Assembly: GCA_041392665.1 (NCBI GenBank) | Contig: JAWKLQ010000001.1 | Coordinates: 62,001-126,000, forward strand | Length of the DNA stretch: 64,000 nt | Source of the DNA: Flavilitoribacter sp020436695 | GTDB lineage: Bacteria; Bacteroidota; Bacteroidia; Chitinophagales; Saprospiraceae | Direction of reading: 5' to 3' | Shown here: positions 26,766-35,849 of the stretch, piece by piece | Numbering within the stretch: position 1 is the stretch's first letter | Layout: each line of letters opens with the position of its first letter | Notes under the pieces: generated by a model | The model's database searches: none | The model's input: only the letters and a program-made list of their open reading frames with translations | Told to the model about the DNA's origin: nothing | Position numbers and translations under genes: made by a program

Positions 26766-26841
26766 AAGTATAATGTCAATTAGCATTGAGCCGACGTATT
26801 CAAAATTACACAAAATCACCCAAGAATACAATTGAACGAGT

Positions 26842-29223
26842 ATGTGGATCAATTACCTCAAGATCGCCTGGCGTAACCTCCTCAAATATAAAACACTCTC
26901 CATCCTGAACATCGGCGGCCTGTCTATCAGCATGGCTGTCGCTGTTTTGATCGGAGCTTACATTTTTCAGGAGATCAACGTCAATAAATGGATGCAGGAA
27001 GGCGACCGGATCTACCGGGTATACCGCACCTTCCAAAGAGATCAACCGGGCGGACAGGCCAATACGCCGGCTAACCTAAGCATTGAGCTTACTCAAAAAT
27101 TCCCGGCTATTGAACAATCTACTTCCCTGAATATCGGATATGATCTTTTATTCCAGCACGAAGATCAGGCACTCTATCAGGATGAAGTAGCTTACGTAGA
27201 TTCCAACTTCCTTTCTGTTTTCCACCTACCGCTGCTGAGCGGTAATCCTGAAGAAGCGCTCGCTCTACCCCACACCGCCATTATCTCCGAAAGCATGGCC
27301 CGAAGATTTTTCAATCGCACTGATGTTGTCGGCCAAACCTTGCGCTTCGACGATGCTTTCGACCTGACCATCACCGGGATCTATCCGGATCTTACCGGCC
27401 GGACGCACCTGGATTTCGATGTTTTCATGCGCAACGCTCCGACGAACAACAGCTGGCTGAGTTATCGCTTCGAGACTTATGTTCTGACTGTCCCTGAAGT
27501 AAGTATTCCCGAACTGGAAGATCAGATCACGGATTACCTCGACCCCATATTGCTGCACGAATTCACCCAGGCCAATTTTGAGATCACCGAGAATGACCTT
27601 CCAGACTGGGGCTTGCAACCCCTGAAAGATATTCATTTGTATTCTCAGAATTTTGGTGCTATCCGGTCGGCCACCGGGAATGCCCGTTATTTGTTCATGT
27701 TTGGCCTCATTGGCATATTACTGTTGGTGATCGCGGCCATCAATTATATCAATCTGTCAACCGCCAAAGCCGGTAGTCGGGCCCGCGAGATCGGAGTGCG
27801 CAAAGTCAGCGGTGCCGTTCGCCTGCAATTGATGGGGCAGTTTCTGGTAGAATCCGTTCTGCAAAGCACTATCGGAATTTTGCTGGCATTTCCCCTGGCG
27901 AAATTGATATTACCTATTTTTAATGAGATCTCCGGTCGGCAACTTGATCTGTCCGGCCCGGAATTACCCATATTATTGGGTGGGTTGTTAATACTAAGTC
28001 TGTTGGTCGGTATTCTGGCCGGTTTTTATCCGGCCATTCTGCTTTCGGCTTTCAAACCCGTTGAAGTGCTCAAAGGAGAACAAAAGCACAACTCTGGAAG
28101 AGACACACTCCGCAAAGTATTAGTAGTCACTCAGTTTACCGGCGTAGTGGTACTGGTGATCCTTACAACCGTCATGTTCCGTCAGGTGAGGTTCATGCTG
28201 CAGGAAGACCTGGGTTTCGCCTCCGATCAGGTGATCGTACTTCCTCTGAACACAGACAATTCCTGGCGAAGAATTGAGGGCCGACAGGAAAACTGGGAAC
28301 GACAGCCGGGAATTACGGCGGTTTCCACCGCATCGGTCTTTCCCGGAGAATACCCGGTGGATTACACTATTGAGATTGAGGGCTATGCTGATAAATATGC
28401 TCCGCCACAGATGATCTTTGCGGATGCTTCTTATGCGCGGATACTCGATCTGAAAGTACTGGAAGGACGCTTTTTTTCAGCATCCGTTGCCTCAGATACC
28501 TTGCATGCATTTGTGGTGAACCGACAGTTTGTCGAAGAATACGATCTCAAGCACCCCATAGGCACACGCGTTCGCTTCCCCTGGCGGGAAGAATGGGGCG
28601 AGATCATCGGTGTGGTGGAAGACTATCATTACGAAGGCCTGGATACCAAGATTGAACCACTGGCTTTCTTCGGTGGTCCGATGCAACGCCGACAGGCAGC
28701 CGTACGCTTCCAGGCAGACAAATGGCCGGAGGTACAGGCCTTCCTCAATAAGGAATGGGCATCCGTCGAGCCGGGGCATCCTATCCGGTATTCATTCCTG
28801 GATGAAAAATTCGCTACTCAATACGCCGAATACCAGAATATGAGCAGTACTTTCCTTTATAGTGCCGGCCTCACGATTTTTGTAGCCATTCTTGGTCTAT
28901 TTGGACTGGCTGCTTTCACTGCGCAGAAACGGACCAAAGAGATCGGCATCAGAAAAGTACTTGGCGCCAGCGTAGCCGGTATCATGACGATGCTGGTCCG
29001 CCAGTTCCTTGGCCTGGCCATTATTGCCGGCCTGCTGGCTACCCCTTTAGCATTCTGGTTTGCAAAACGCTGGCTGATGGATTTTGCCTATCGGATCGAT
29101 CTGGGCATCTGGCCCTTTGCCCTGGGCATCGGTATAGCCATGATCATTACATTGCTCACTGTAAGTTTCCAGTCACTACGGGCAGCAACTGTAAATCCGA
29201 TTAAAAGTCTCAGGAGTGAATAA
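26842..29223 (+). CDS. MacB/FtsX-type permease 2 of the array
   Basis: 793 residues, starting MWINYLKIAWRNLLKYKT and ending NPIKSLRSE. N-half coupling segment AREIGVRKVSGAVRLQLMGQ near residue 313; C-half segment KEIGIRKVLGASVAGIMTML near 698, where RQF replaces the SKDF seen in most paralogues. The first periplasmic region differs strongly in sequence from permease 1 (NKWMQEGDRIYRVYRTFQRD versus DRSIPGGENIYRIG), so divergence is concentrated outside the membrane. No sigma-54 box precedes it. The gene may rely on read-through from the ATPase gene past the antisense Uma2 gene, or on a promoter inside Uma2. Confidence 0.9.
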   Translation: MWINYLKIAWRNLLKYKTLSILNIGGLSISMAVAVLIGAYIFQEINVNKWMQEGDRIYRVYRTFQRDQPGGQANTPANLSIELTQKFPAIEQSTSLNIGYDLLFQHEDQALYQDEVAYVDSNFLSVFHLPLLSGNPEEALALPHTAIISESMARRFFNRTDVVGQTLRFDDAFDLTITGIYPDLTGRTHLDFDVFMRNAPTNNSWLSYRFETYVLTVPEVSIPELEDQITDYLDPILLHEFTQANFEITENDLPDWGLQPLKDIHLYSQNFGAIRSATGNARYLFMFGLIGILLLVIAAINYINLSTAKAGSRAREIGVRKVSGAVRLQLMGQFLVESVLQSTIGILLAFPLAKLILPIFNEISGRQLDLSGPELPILLGGLLILSLLVGILAGFYPAILLSAFKPVEVLKGEQKHNSGRDTLRKVLVVTQFTGVVVLVILTTVMFRQVRFMLQEDLGFASDQVIVLPLNTDNSWRRIEGRQENWERQPGITAVSTASVFPGEYPVDYTIEIEGYADKYAPPQMIFADASYARILDLKVLEGRFFSASVASDTLHAFVVNRQFVEEYDLKHPIGTRVRFPWREEWGEIIGVVEDYHYEGLDTKIEPLAFFGGPMQRRQAAVRFQADKWPEVQAFLNKEWASVEPGHPIRYSFLDEKFATQYAEYQNMSSTFLYSAGLTIFVAILGLFGLAAFTAQKRTKEIGIRKVLGASVAGIMTMLVRQFLGLAIIAGLLATPLAFWFAKRWLMDFAYRIDLGIWPFALGIGIAMIITLLTVSFQSLRAATVNPIKSLRSE

Positions 29224-29229
29224 TTGATT

Positions 29230-29399
29230 TTGTAATGTTGTAATGCTATTATGTTGTGATGCTGTGATAAGCATTGCACCATTCCAAAGCGTAGTCCTTC
29301 GTATGGAATAGTGAATGTTCACACGAGTTGATGTAATGGCAACTTCCCATACACGCCATCTGTCTCATCACAGCATCGCAACATTACAGCCTCATAGCA
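29230..29399. repeat. Word-arm hairpin between convergent genes
   Basis: Left arm about 29234-29270 (GTAATGTTGTAATGCTATTA then TGTTGTGATGCTGTGAT). Right arm about 29365-29399 (ATCACAGCATCGCAACATTA, then AGCATCAA). The core of about 95 bases contains a smaller stem ATTCCA (29281-29286) / TGGAAT (29304-29309). It fills the whole spacer between permease 2 and the oppositely oriented dioxygenase-like gene. Confidence 0.75.
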
Positions 29400-30404
29400 T
29401 CAACCCGCAGTCATCATCTTGCACAAAGTAAACTGCCCCTCCGAATTGCTGACTGTCATTTGGTAAACGTAGTTACCGACGGGCAGGTCCAGTGCTTCCA
29501 GTTCCAATGGGATCTGATGATCTCCGGTCGCCATATTTTCCTTAACCATGGAATACACTCTACGCCCGGACAGTTCCCACAGTTCCAGCGTTACACTTGC
29601 CGGTCGAACCAGTGTGAAAGGAATGGTCGTATTAGCAGTATAAGGATTGGGGAAATTTTGCCCAAGCGTGAACTGTTTCGCTGCCTGTCTTTCCAAATGC
29701 CCCAGTCCTACAGTGCCTTCACCCTTTACCGCTACTTCCAGGTAAGCATCATAACCACCCGTCTCTTCATTGGCCGTCAGCGTAGACAGCTGATATTCAT
29801 AACCGTCGGAAAAGATGTTATCCTGTTGGAAAGACAGCGGGTCGTCTCCTTTGGTGTACAATTCGGAATTCGCCTCGTAGATCGCATTTTTGGTTTCAAT
29901 CGGAAAAGACAACTGCGAAATAGCCGAATAACTTGAACTTACGTACACCTGAAAATGGATATGGCAGATCCGGCCACTATACCAGCCGGGCACAATGGTG
30001 ATAAATTCCACTTCGCCATTGGCATCCGCAAACTGATAACCTCTGAGATAGGTCGCATTGGAATCTCCCGGATTATTCCCGGTACTGTAGCCGGAATACA
30101 CGCCATCCTTATCGCAATGCCAGATATTCACCCGCACATTTTGCATGGGTTCGCAGTTTTCCAGGCCGATTATCTTTAATTTGAGATTAAGTTGAACCCC
30201 GGTTTGGTCTTCCCTTACATCCTGACGGAAAAAGGTCTCATTCTCGGTAAGATCCAGCGGGAAAGGTCCGGCGGTTTCTGAAGGTATCAATACGCAGTCA
30301 AAGGGAGGAGAGAGCGGTACGGCTTTTGCTTTTAGCAACTGCCCGGGAAGTATGGAACCCACACCGGCAATACCCAGACCGCTCAAGAATTCTTTTCTAT
30401 TCAT
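29400..30404 (-). CDS. Intradiol ring-cleavage dioxygenase-like protein with type IX secretion tail
   Basis: 334 residues from ATG 30404; the frame to 30530 has no sensible leader. N-terminal MNRKEFLSGLGIAGVGSIL resembles a Tat-type signal with an Arg-Lys pair. The dioxygenase core includes ETAGPFP (43-49), WHCDKDGVYSGY (Tyr103), and PGWYSGRICHIHFQV (Tyr142, His148, His150), so all four expected iron ligands (two Tyr, two His) are present. From about residue 245 a Por-secretion tail (QFTLGQNFPNPYTANTTIPF, GRRVYSM, GNYVYQM) directs type IX export or surface attachment. The substrate is unknown, as usual for the secreted members of this family. Confidence 0.88.
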   Translation of the reverse strand: MNRKEFLSGLGIAGVGSILPGQLLKAKAVPLSPPFDCVLIPSETAGPFPLDLTENETFFRQDVREDQTGVQLNLKLKIIGLENCEPMQNVRVNIWHCDKDGVYSGYSTGNNPGDSNATYLRGYQFADANGEVEFITIVPGWYSGRICHIHFQVYVSSSYSAISQLSFPIETKNAIYEANSELYTKGDDPLSFQQDNIFSDGYEYQLSTLTANEETGGYDAYLEVAVKGEGTVGLGHLERQAAKQFTLGQNFPNPYTANTTIPFTLVRPASVTLELWELSGRRVYSMVKENMATGDHQIPLELEALDLPVGNYVYQMTVSNSEGQFTLCKMMTAG

Positions 30405-30511
30405 AGTAGATGAGTTTAGGGAAACACGTCCCAAGTTACATCTAAACCATTTGCCATGTGGACTTTTGGGGTGAATATTGATATTTCTGTGGTAAAGATC
30501 AGGAGGATGCA

Positions 30512-30542
30512 GTGATGCGGTGAAACTCACTCACCACATCAC
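30512..30542. repeat. Short hairpin GTGATGCGGTGA / TCACCACATCAC
   Basis: 12-bp stem with one mismatch and a 7-base loop between the dioxygenase-like gene and permease 3. It belongs to the GTGGTGATGTGG word family. Confidence 0.65.
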
Positions 30543-30558
30543 TACCTCACAATCTACC

Positions 30559-33003
30559 CTACTCACTCCTGAGCGATTCAACCGGATTGGATCGCGCCGC
30601 CTGCAGGGCTCTGAGGCCAATGATCAACAGGGCAATGGCCAATGCTCCGATCCCGGCCACCAGCGGCATCCACCAGCTTAACTGAATATGATAAACAAAA
30701 TTGTTCAGCCAGCGCTGCATCAACCACCAGGTAAGCGGTGAGGCGATCAGGAAGGCAATACCGATGAGTATTAAAAAGTCGCGGGAAAGCAACTGCAATA
30801 TGCTGTTAATGGAAGCCCCCAGGATCTTGCGGATGCCGATCTCTTTCGTCCGTTTGAGCACTACAAAGGTGACGAGGCCAAACAAACCGAGACAGGCAAT
30901 AAACAGAGAAAGGCCGGTAAACACCGCAAACAGCCTGGCCAGTTGTACTTCTCTTTTGAACAACTGATCATAACGTGTATCCAGAAAACCATATCGCAGT
31001 GGTACGCCCGGCTCAAATGCCTTCCAGCTTTTTGCAATGTAGTCAATGGCATCGATCGGGTCGCCCGCTTTGAGGCGCACACTAATGTAGTCTTTAAAGA
31101 CAAAGCCTTGAAAATACTGCATGGCCAAAGGCCTCACCTCGTGTTGCAGTGATTCCAGATGAAAATCCTTAACTACCCCGATGATCTGTAATCGTTCTTC
31201 ATCATTTTCTCCTTCATTCAAGATCAGGGTCTTGCCAATGGGCTGATCCAGGCCGAGCAGGGCCACTGCCGATTCATTCAGTATCAAGCCATTAGTATCG
31301 GACGACGTTCTGCCTCGAAAATTCCGGCCTTCCAGTAAGTCGATCTCCAGGGTCTCCAGCTGATCTTCATCGATCTGATACCAGTCTAGACCGTGAGCGA
31401 CCGCTGCCCCTTCGGCCCGAAAATCTCGCCGCTGGTAGGTGTTTAGTCCCGGAATACCATTAGAAAAGCTGGCCTGAATGATATCCGGATGCCGCAAGAG
31501 CTCTTCTTTAAAAGCAGGTCCTTTCTCCTCTATTTCCCGGTCATTTTCAATAACCACCACGTGTTCCTTATTGAAACCCAGGTTCTTTTCCCGAAATAGG
31601 TCTACCTGCTGTTTCACCACCAGAGAAGCCATGATCAGTCCGATAGAAAGAGCGAACTGAAAGACCACCAGGGCATTGCGCACTTTTACACCGGCTACAC
31701 GTTCGGTCTGCCGGCCTTTCAATACCTGAGCCGGCCGGAACCAGGACAGGTAGAAGGCAGGATACAGTCCCGATAGTAATCCCAGTCCGGCCCACAGGCC
31801 CAAAGTCAGCATCAGGGCATAACGGCCATCAAAATGTTGGAGGAAGTCCACATCCGGCAGTTGGTTATCCAGTTGGCTTAGACCGTAGATCATCCCGCCG
31901 GCAGCAGTGGCGGCCAGGGCGGTGATCAGTATGGACTCGGTCAGGAATTGCCGGATCAATTCCCGGCGGGAAGCCCCCATAACCTTTTTCACCCCAACTT
32001 CCTGAGCCCGGTTACCAGCCTGAGCGGTTGACAGATTGATAAAATTAATACCGGCGATAGCAATGGTCAGCAGGGCGATCAATCCAAGGATACGCACATA
32101 GGTCAGGTTGCCGTTTGGCCGCATCTCACTCAGGTAGTGGGAAGTCAGATGGATATCGGTGACCGGTTGCAGCAAATATTCCATGTGATTGTTCCCCTGA
32201 TGGAATTCCGGGACAGAATGGTCCATAAAAGGCAGGGCATATTTTTCTACGATCTCTGTGAATCGGGCTTGCAGCCGTTTCTTCCAATCGGCATCAGCCA
32301 TTACTTCATCGGCTATACGTGCATAGGTATGCATGGAATTCCAACTCCAGATCTGACTGCGATAGAGGTCGTCCGGATAGGAGGAAGCCGATATGAGCAT
32401 TTCAAATTGTAAGTGAGCATTCTCCGGCTGATCTTCTATAAGGCCCGTTACTGTCCAGGGAGTACCGGCATCTTTTCCACCCAGAATCTTCCGCCCCACA
32501 ATATTGCCGGAACGAACCGCTTCCTCACCGAAATATTTAACGGCCGTACTTCTGGGTAATACGATCGAAGCCGGCTGCCGTAAGGCGGTCTCCGGATCTC
32601 CCTCGACCAGGCCATAATCAAATACCTGAAAGTAGGTCTCGTCGGCGGCATAGACCTCCGTTTCCCGGTAGGTATTATCCAGGTCATTTTCCGGCCGCAT
32701 AGTGAAGTCGGACCAGTAAAATACCCGGCAAACAGCTGCTACTTCCGGCACATCATCCTTGATAGCCTGAGCCAACGGCGGCGGTGCCGTAGCGTAGCGC
32801 TCTTCTTTTCCGTCAATCGCCCAAAAGGTATTCACGCGGAAAATATGGTCGGCATCGGCATAAAAACGATCAAAGCTATTTTCGAAACGTATGTACTGCG
32901 CAATCACCAGAAAAGCAGCCATCCCCACAGCCAACCCGGAAAGGTTAAGCGCGAAGGTCAGCTTGTTCTTCAAAAGACTGCGAAAGGCTATTTTTAAGTT
33001 CAT
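30559..33003 (-). CDS. MacB/FtsX-type permease 3 of the array
   Basis: 814 residues, starting MNLKIAFRSLLKNKLTFALN (one of the shortest cytoplasmic tips) and ending SNPVESLRSE. Coupling segments AQEVGVKKVMGASRRELIRQ near residue 336 and KEIGIRKILGASINSILQLL near 722. TM5 lies near 450 (VRNALVVFQFALSIGLIMAS). Last gene of the six-permease minus-strand run that begins at 45825, so it is probably the distal end of that transcript. The 30512-30542 hairpin lies 17 bases past the stop. Confidence 0.9.
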   Translation of the reverse strand: MNLKIAFRSLLKNKLTFALNLSGLAVGMAAFLVIAQYIRFENSFDRFYADADHIFRVNTFWAIDGKEERYATAPPPLAQAIKDDVPEVAAVCRVFYWSDFTMRPENDLDNTYRETEVYAADETYFQVFDYGLVEGDPETALRQPASIVLPRSTAVKYFGEEAVRSGNIVGRKILGGKDAGTPWTVTGLIEDQPENAHLQFEMLISASSYPDDLYRSQIWSWNSMHTYARIADEVMADADWKKRLQARFTEIVEKYALPFMDHSVPEFHQGNNHMEYLLQPVTDIHLTSHYLSEMRPNGNLTYVRILGLIALLTIAIAGINFINLSTAQAGNRAQEVGVKKVMGASRRELIRQFLTESILITALAATAAGGMIYGLSQLDNQLPDVDFLQHFDGRYALMLTLGLWAGLGLLSGLYPAFYLSWFRPAQVLKGRQTERVAGVKVRNALVVFQFALSIGLIMASLVVKQQVDLFREKNLGFNKEHVVVIENDREIEEKGPAFKEELLRHPDIIQASFSNGIPGLNTYQRRDFRAEGAAVAHGLDWYQIDEDQLETLEIDLLEGRNFRGRTSSDTNGLILNESAVALLGLDQPIGKTLILNEGENDEERLQIIGVVKDFHLESLQHEVRPLAMQYFQGFVFKDYISVRLKAGDPIDAIDYIAKSWKAFEPGVPLRYGFLDTRYDQLFKREVQLARLFAVFTGLSLFIACLGLFGLVTFVVLKRTKEIGIRKILGASINSILQLLSRDFLILIGIAFLIASPLTWWLMQRWLNNFVYHIQLSWWMPLVAGIGALAIALLIIGLRALQAARSNPVESLRSE

Positions 33004-33004
33004 T

Positions 33005-33230
33005 TTTTTGATGTTATAATTCTGTGATGCTGCAATACTACAAGGTCGTCAAGTGCAGTAGGGATCGATCGTATCATTGCACCACAATCTCTTTTGATAT
33101 TACGTTAGCGCGATGATGAGATATGGTAGAGACTGTAACCAATGCTTTTCCCATGATTGCGGTTGTCTAGCATGAATATTATCTACTCCCATTACCGCAT
33201 CACAGGATCACAGGATCACAGCATCACTCA
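33005..33230. repeat. Word-arm hairpin between permeases 4 and 3
   Basis: Left arm about 33007-33042 (TTGATGTTATAATTCTGTGA then TGCTGCAATACTACA). Right arm about 33192-33228 (ACCGCATCACAGGATCACAG then GATCACAGCATCACTCAC). The core is about 150 bases of unrelated sequence. The right arm runs into the stop and last codons of permease 4. Confidence 0.7.
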
Positions 33231-35671
33231 CTCTTAAGACTATCCACCGGATTATTCAGCGCCGCCCGTATCGCCTGCACACTCATCGTCAGGAAAGCGA
33301 CCAGCAGCCCAAGTCCACCGCATAAAGCAAACAACCACCAGGATAAATGAATGTGATAAGCAAAATCTCCCAGCCACTGTCGGGTTGCCCACCAGGCAAA
33401 CGGCGTTGCAAGTGCGAAAGCGACGATCACCAGCAGGAGGAATTCTCTCGAAAGTAAGCCGACTATACTACTGACCGTAGCCCCCAACACCTTGCGAATA
33501 CCGATCTCTTTGGTGCGCTGGTTGGCGGCAAAGGAAACCAAACCAAACAGCCCCAGACAGGAGATCAGAATGGCGATCAAAGTGGCCGTACGCACCAGCT
33601 TAGCCGTACGTTGTTCCGACTCATAGAAATTGGCTATGGCTTCATCCAGAAATTCATAATGGAAATTATTATCCGGATAGAAACGTTTCCACTGCTCTTC
33701 CAGGCGGGCGAGCAGGCTTTCCAATTGAGTACCGGAAGTGCTGCCGGTCGCCAGTTTCAGACCGAGCGTGCCGTAGCTGGAGTGATCATCAGCAATAGCC
33801 ACCGGTTCGATAACCTGATGGAGCGATCGAAAGTGAAAATCCTGCACCAATCCGACGATCGGCACTTTTTTATCATTATACTCCAGATATTGCCCTATTG
33901 CCTCCGCGGGCTTCTGAAACCCTAACTGACGAGCATAAGTCTCATTGATGATCATTTCTTTGACGGTATCGCTGGGCTGGATGTTGCGACCAGCCAGGAG
34001 ATGCAGATCGTAAAGATGGACGTAGGAAGTGTCACCAAATTTTCGAAAAACATTGTGGCTTAGTTCTTCTCCGTCTTTTTGAAATTTGATCACGCTGGAG
34101 GAATAACCACTCTCCGCCGGTGGGGAGCCGTGCAGACTAATATTAGAAATTTCCGGCCAGCGTTTTAATTCTTCGGCCAGGAGGTACTTCTGGGAAGTAT
34201 CCCGCCAGGGTAGGTTCAGATAGACGATCGCGTCCTTGGAAAAACCCATATCCTTATGCAGCAGATAATTGATCTGATGCCCGACAGCGAGCGAACCAAA
34301 GATCAGAACCTGGGCAATAACAAACTGAAAAATGACCAGTCCCCGCCGTAGATTGTGCGAACCACCGCCTTTACCGAAGACCCCGATGCGGTCTTTCAGT
34401 GCCAGTGCAGGACGGTAGGCAGACAATACAAATGCCGGATATGTACCGGCGATAAGTGCTACCAACACCGTAGTACCCAATGCAAATAAAAGCACCTGAG
34501 GGCTGAATGGATCGAAAGTCAGATTGGGGGGCATGAAATCGGCGAAGTAGTAGAAGGAAAACTTAGCCATAAACAGCGCAAAGATCATGGCAAAGGCCGT
34601 GAGCAGAAAAGTCTGTCCCATAAACTGTCCGACCAGGGCTTCTTTACTGCCGCCCAGTACCTTCCGGACGCCGATCTCTCTGGCCCGGCGGATAGATTGA
34701 GCCGTTTCCAGATTAATAAAGTTGATGGCGGCTACCAACAGTAGCAGCACGGCCACTCCGATCAGCAGGTAAAGCGTCGGCAAGTGTGCCGGACTACGGC
34801 TCTGATCAAAAATGCCGATCTCTGCGGGACTGAAATGTAGCTTATTGAACGGCTGTATTTTATAATTGACAATAAATCCGTGCTCTTTGTGTTCTGCTTC
34901 GTATTGTTGCTCCAGGGCTACCAACTGTGCATCAATATCGTCCGCTTGTTTCCCCGGTAATAATTTCAGAAATAACTGAGAATTACTGTTAGTACTGCCC
35001 AGATCGTTCAATTTATATTTTTGTACCCAGTTGCCGCTTTCCACGGTGGCCATAGATACAAAATCATTAAAGTACAGATCCGTATTATCCGGTAGATCAG
35101 CCAGAATGCCACTCACTGTCAATATGGAAGCATCTCCGTATTGTATCTGTCGACCCAGCGCATCCACGGGGTTTACTACCCCAAAGTACTGTCCGGCTTT
35201 TTTAGCGGTTATCACTACCTGATTAGGTTCGGCAAGTGCGCTCTCCGGATCGCCACTTAGCCACTGATAGTCCGAAAACACCGAAAAATAATCGGGTTCC
35301 ACAACAGCGATATCACTTTGCCGGGCTTCATCCATGGCCTTACCCTGTGGGTTGAGCGGACTTGCGGTTGCACCAGTCGTAAAAAATTGAGCCTTATACG
35401 CTACCCCACTTACGTGCTCATCTACCCAAGGCGCTACAGCCGTACCAATACCCCGGTTTTGCCCGCTAAATACACCACTGAATTCAGAATATACCCGGTA
35501 TATTTGGTCACGATCCACCCGAAAAGTATCAAAACTCAATTCGTACCGGGCGATAAGCGCAATAACCAGAAAGGCCGTGATACCAATGGACAGCCCCAGG
35601 ATGTTAATGGCAGTGTACATTTTGTTCCGCCAGAGGTGACGTAAAGCTAGTAAGAGATTATTTTTCAGCAT
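33224..35671 (-). CDS. MacB/FtsX-type permease 4 of the array
   Basis: 815 residues, starting MLKNNLLLALRHLWRNKMYT and ending NPVDSLKSE. Coupling segments AREIGVRKVLGGSKEALVGQ near residue 334 and KEIGIRKVLGATVSSIVGLL near 724. The periplasmic part of the first half has an insertion-like stretch (FFTTGATASPLNPQGKAMDE) not seen in permeases 3 and 5. Same strand as its neighbours, 220 bases upstream of permease 3. No promoter box of either type seen in front, only the 35695-35844 hairpin. Confidence 0.9.
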   Translation of the reverse strand: MLKNNLLLALRHLWRNKMYTAINILGLSIGITAFLVIALIARYELSFDTFRVDRDQIYRVYSEFSGVFSGQNRGIGTAVAPWVDEHVSGVAYKAQFFTTGATASPLNPQGKAMDEARQSDIAVVEPDYFSVFSDYQWLSGDPESALAEPNQVVITAKKAGQYFGVVNPVDALGRQIQYGDASILTVSGILADLPDNTDLYFNDFVSMATVESGNWVQKYKLNDLGSTNSNSQLFLKLLPGKQADDIDAQLVALEQQYEAEHKEHGFIVNYKIQPFNKLHFSPAEIGIFDQSRSPAHLPTLYLLIGVAVLLLLVAAINFINLETAQSIRRAREIGVRKVLGGSKEALVGQFMGQTFLLTAFAMIFALFMAKFSFYYFADFMPPNLTFDPFSPQVLLFALGTTVLVALIAGTYPAFVLSAYRPALALKDRIGVFGKGGGSHNLRRGLVIFQFVIAQVLIFGSLAVGHQINYLLHKDMGFSKDAIVYLNLPWRDTSQKYLLAEELKRWPEISNISLHGSPPAESGYSSSVIKFQKDGEELSHNVFRKFGDTSYVHLYDLHLLAGRNIQPSDTVKEMIINETYARQLGFQKPAEAIGQYLEYNDKKVPIVGLVQDFHFRSLHQVIEPVAIADDHSSYGTLGLKLATGSTSGTQLESLLARLEEQWKRFYPDNNFHYEFLDEAIANFYESEQRTAKLVRTATLIAILISCLGLFGLVSFAANQRTKEIGIRKVLGATVSSIVGLLSREFLLLVIVAFALATPFAWWATRQWLGDFAYHIHLSWWLFALCGGLGLLVAFLTMSVQAIRAALNNPVDSLKSE

Positions 35672-35694
35672 TCCGATATATTTTTAACCAGTTA

Positions 35695-35844
35695 TCAGTC
35701 GTAAGTCTTCAGTCGTAAGTCAACAGAATGGTTGCTAACATTGAAAAGCGGCAAGATAGAATGATCAGATCTAAAGGCCATTATCTATCATGTCATTCCC
35801 TTTCTTACTAAGCCCTCAATCGATGGACTGCCGACTTACGACTC
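35695..35844. repeat. Hairpin of AGTCGTAAGTC words between permeases 5 and 4
   Basis: Left arm 35696-35722 contains two tandem CAGTCGTAAGTC words. Right arm 35825-35844 is the reverse complement of one copy with 17 of 20 positions matching. The core is about 100 bases. Word type differs from the spacers on both sides. Confidence 0.72.
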
Positions 35845-35849
35845 AAATT

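Noticed and set aside
26766..26852. Upstream start of Uma2 at 26852
   Set aside because: It overlaps the start of permease 2 and lies outside the conserved domain.
29334..29350. TGGCAACTTCCC as a further sigma-54 promoter
   Set aside because: No TTGC/TTGA at the -12 position, and no co-oriented gene follows.
30405..30530. Upstream start of the dioxygenase-like gene at 30530
   Set aside because: No signal-like sequence; the frame overlaps the 30512-30542 hairpin.
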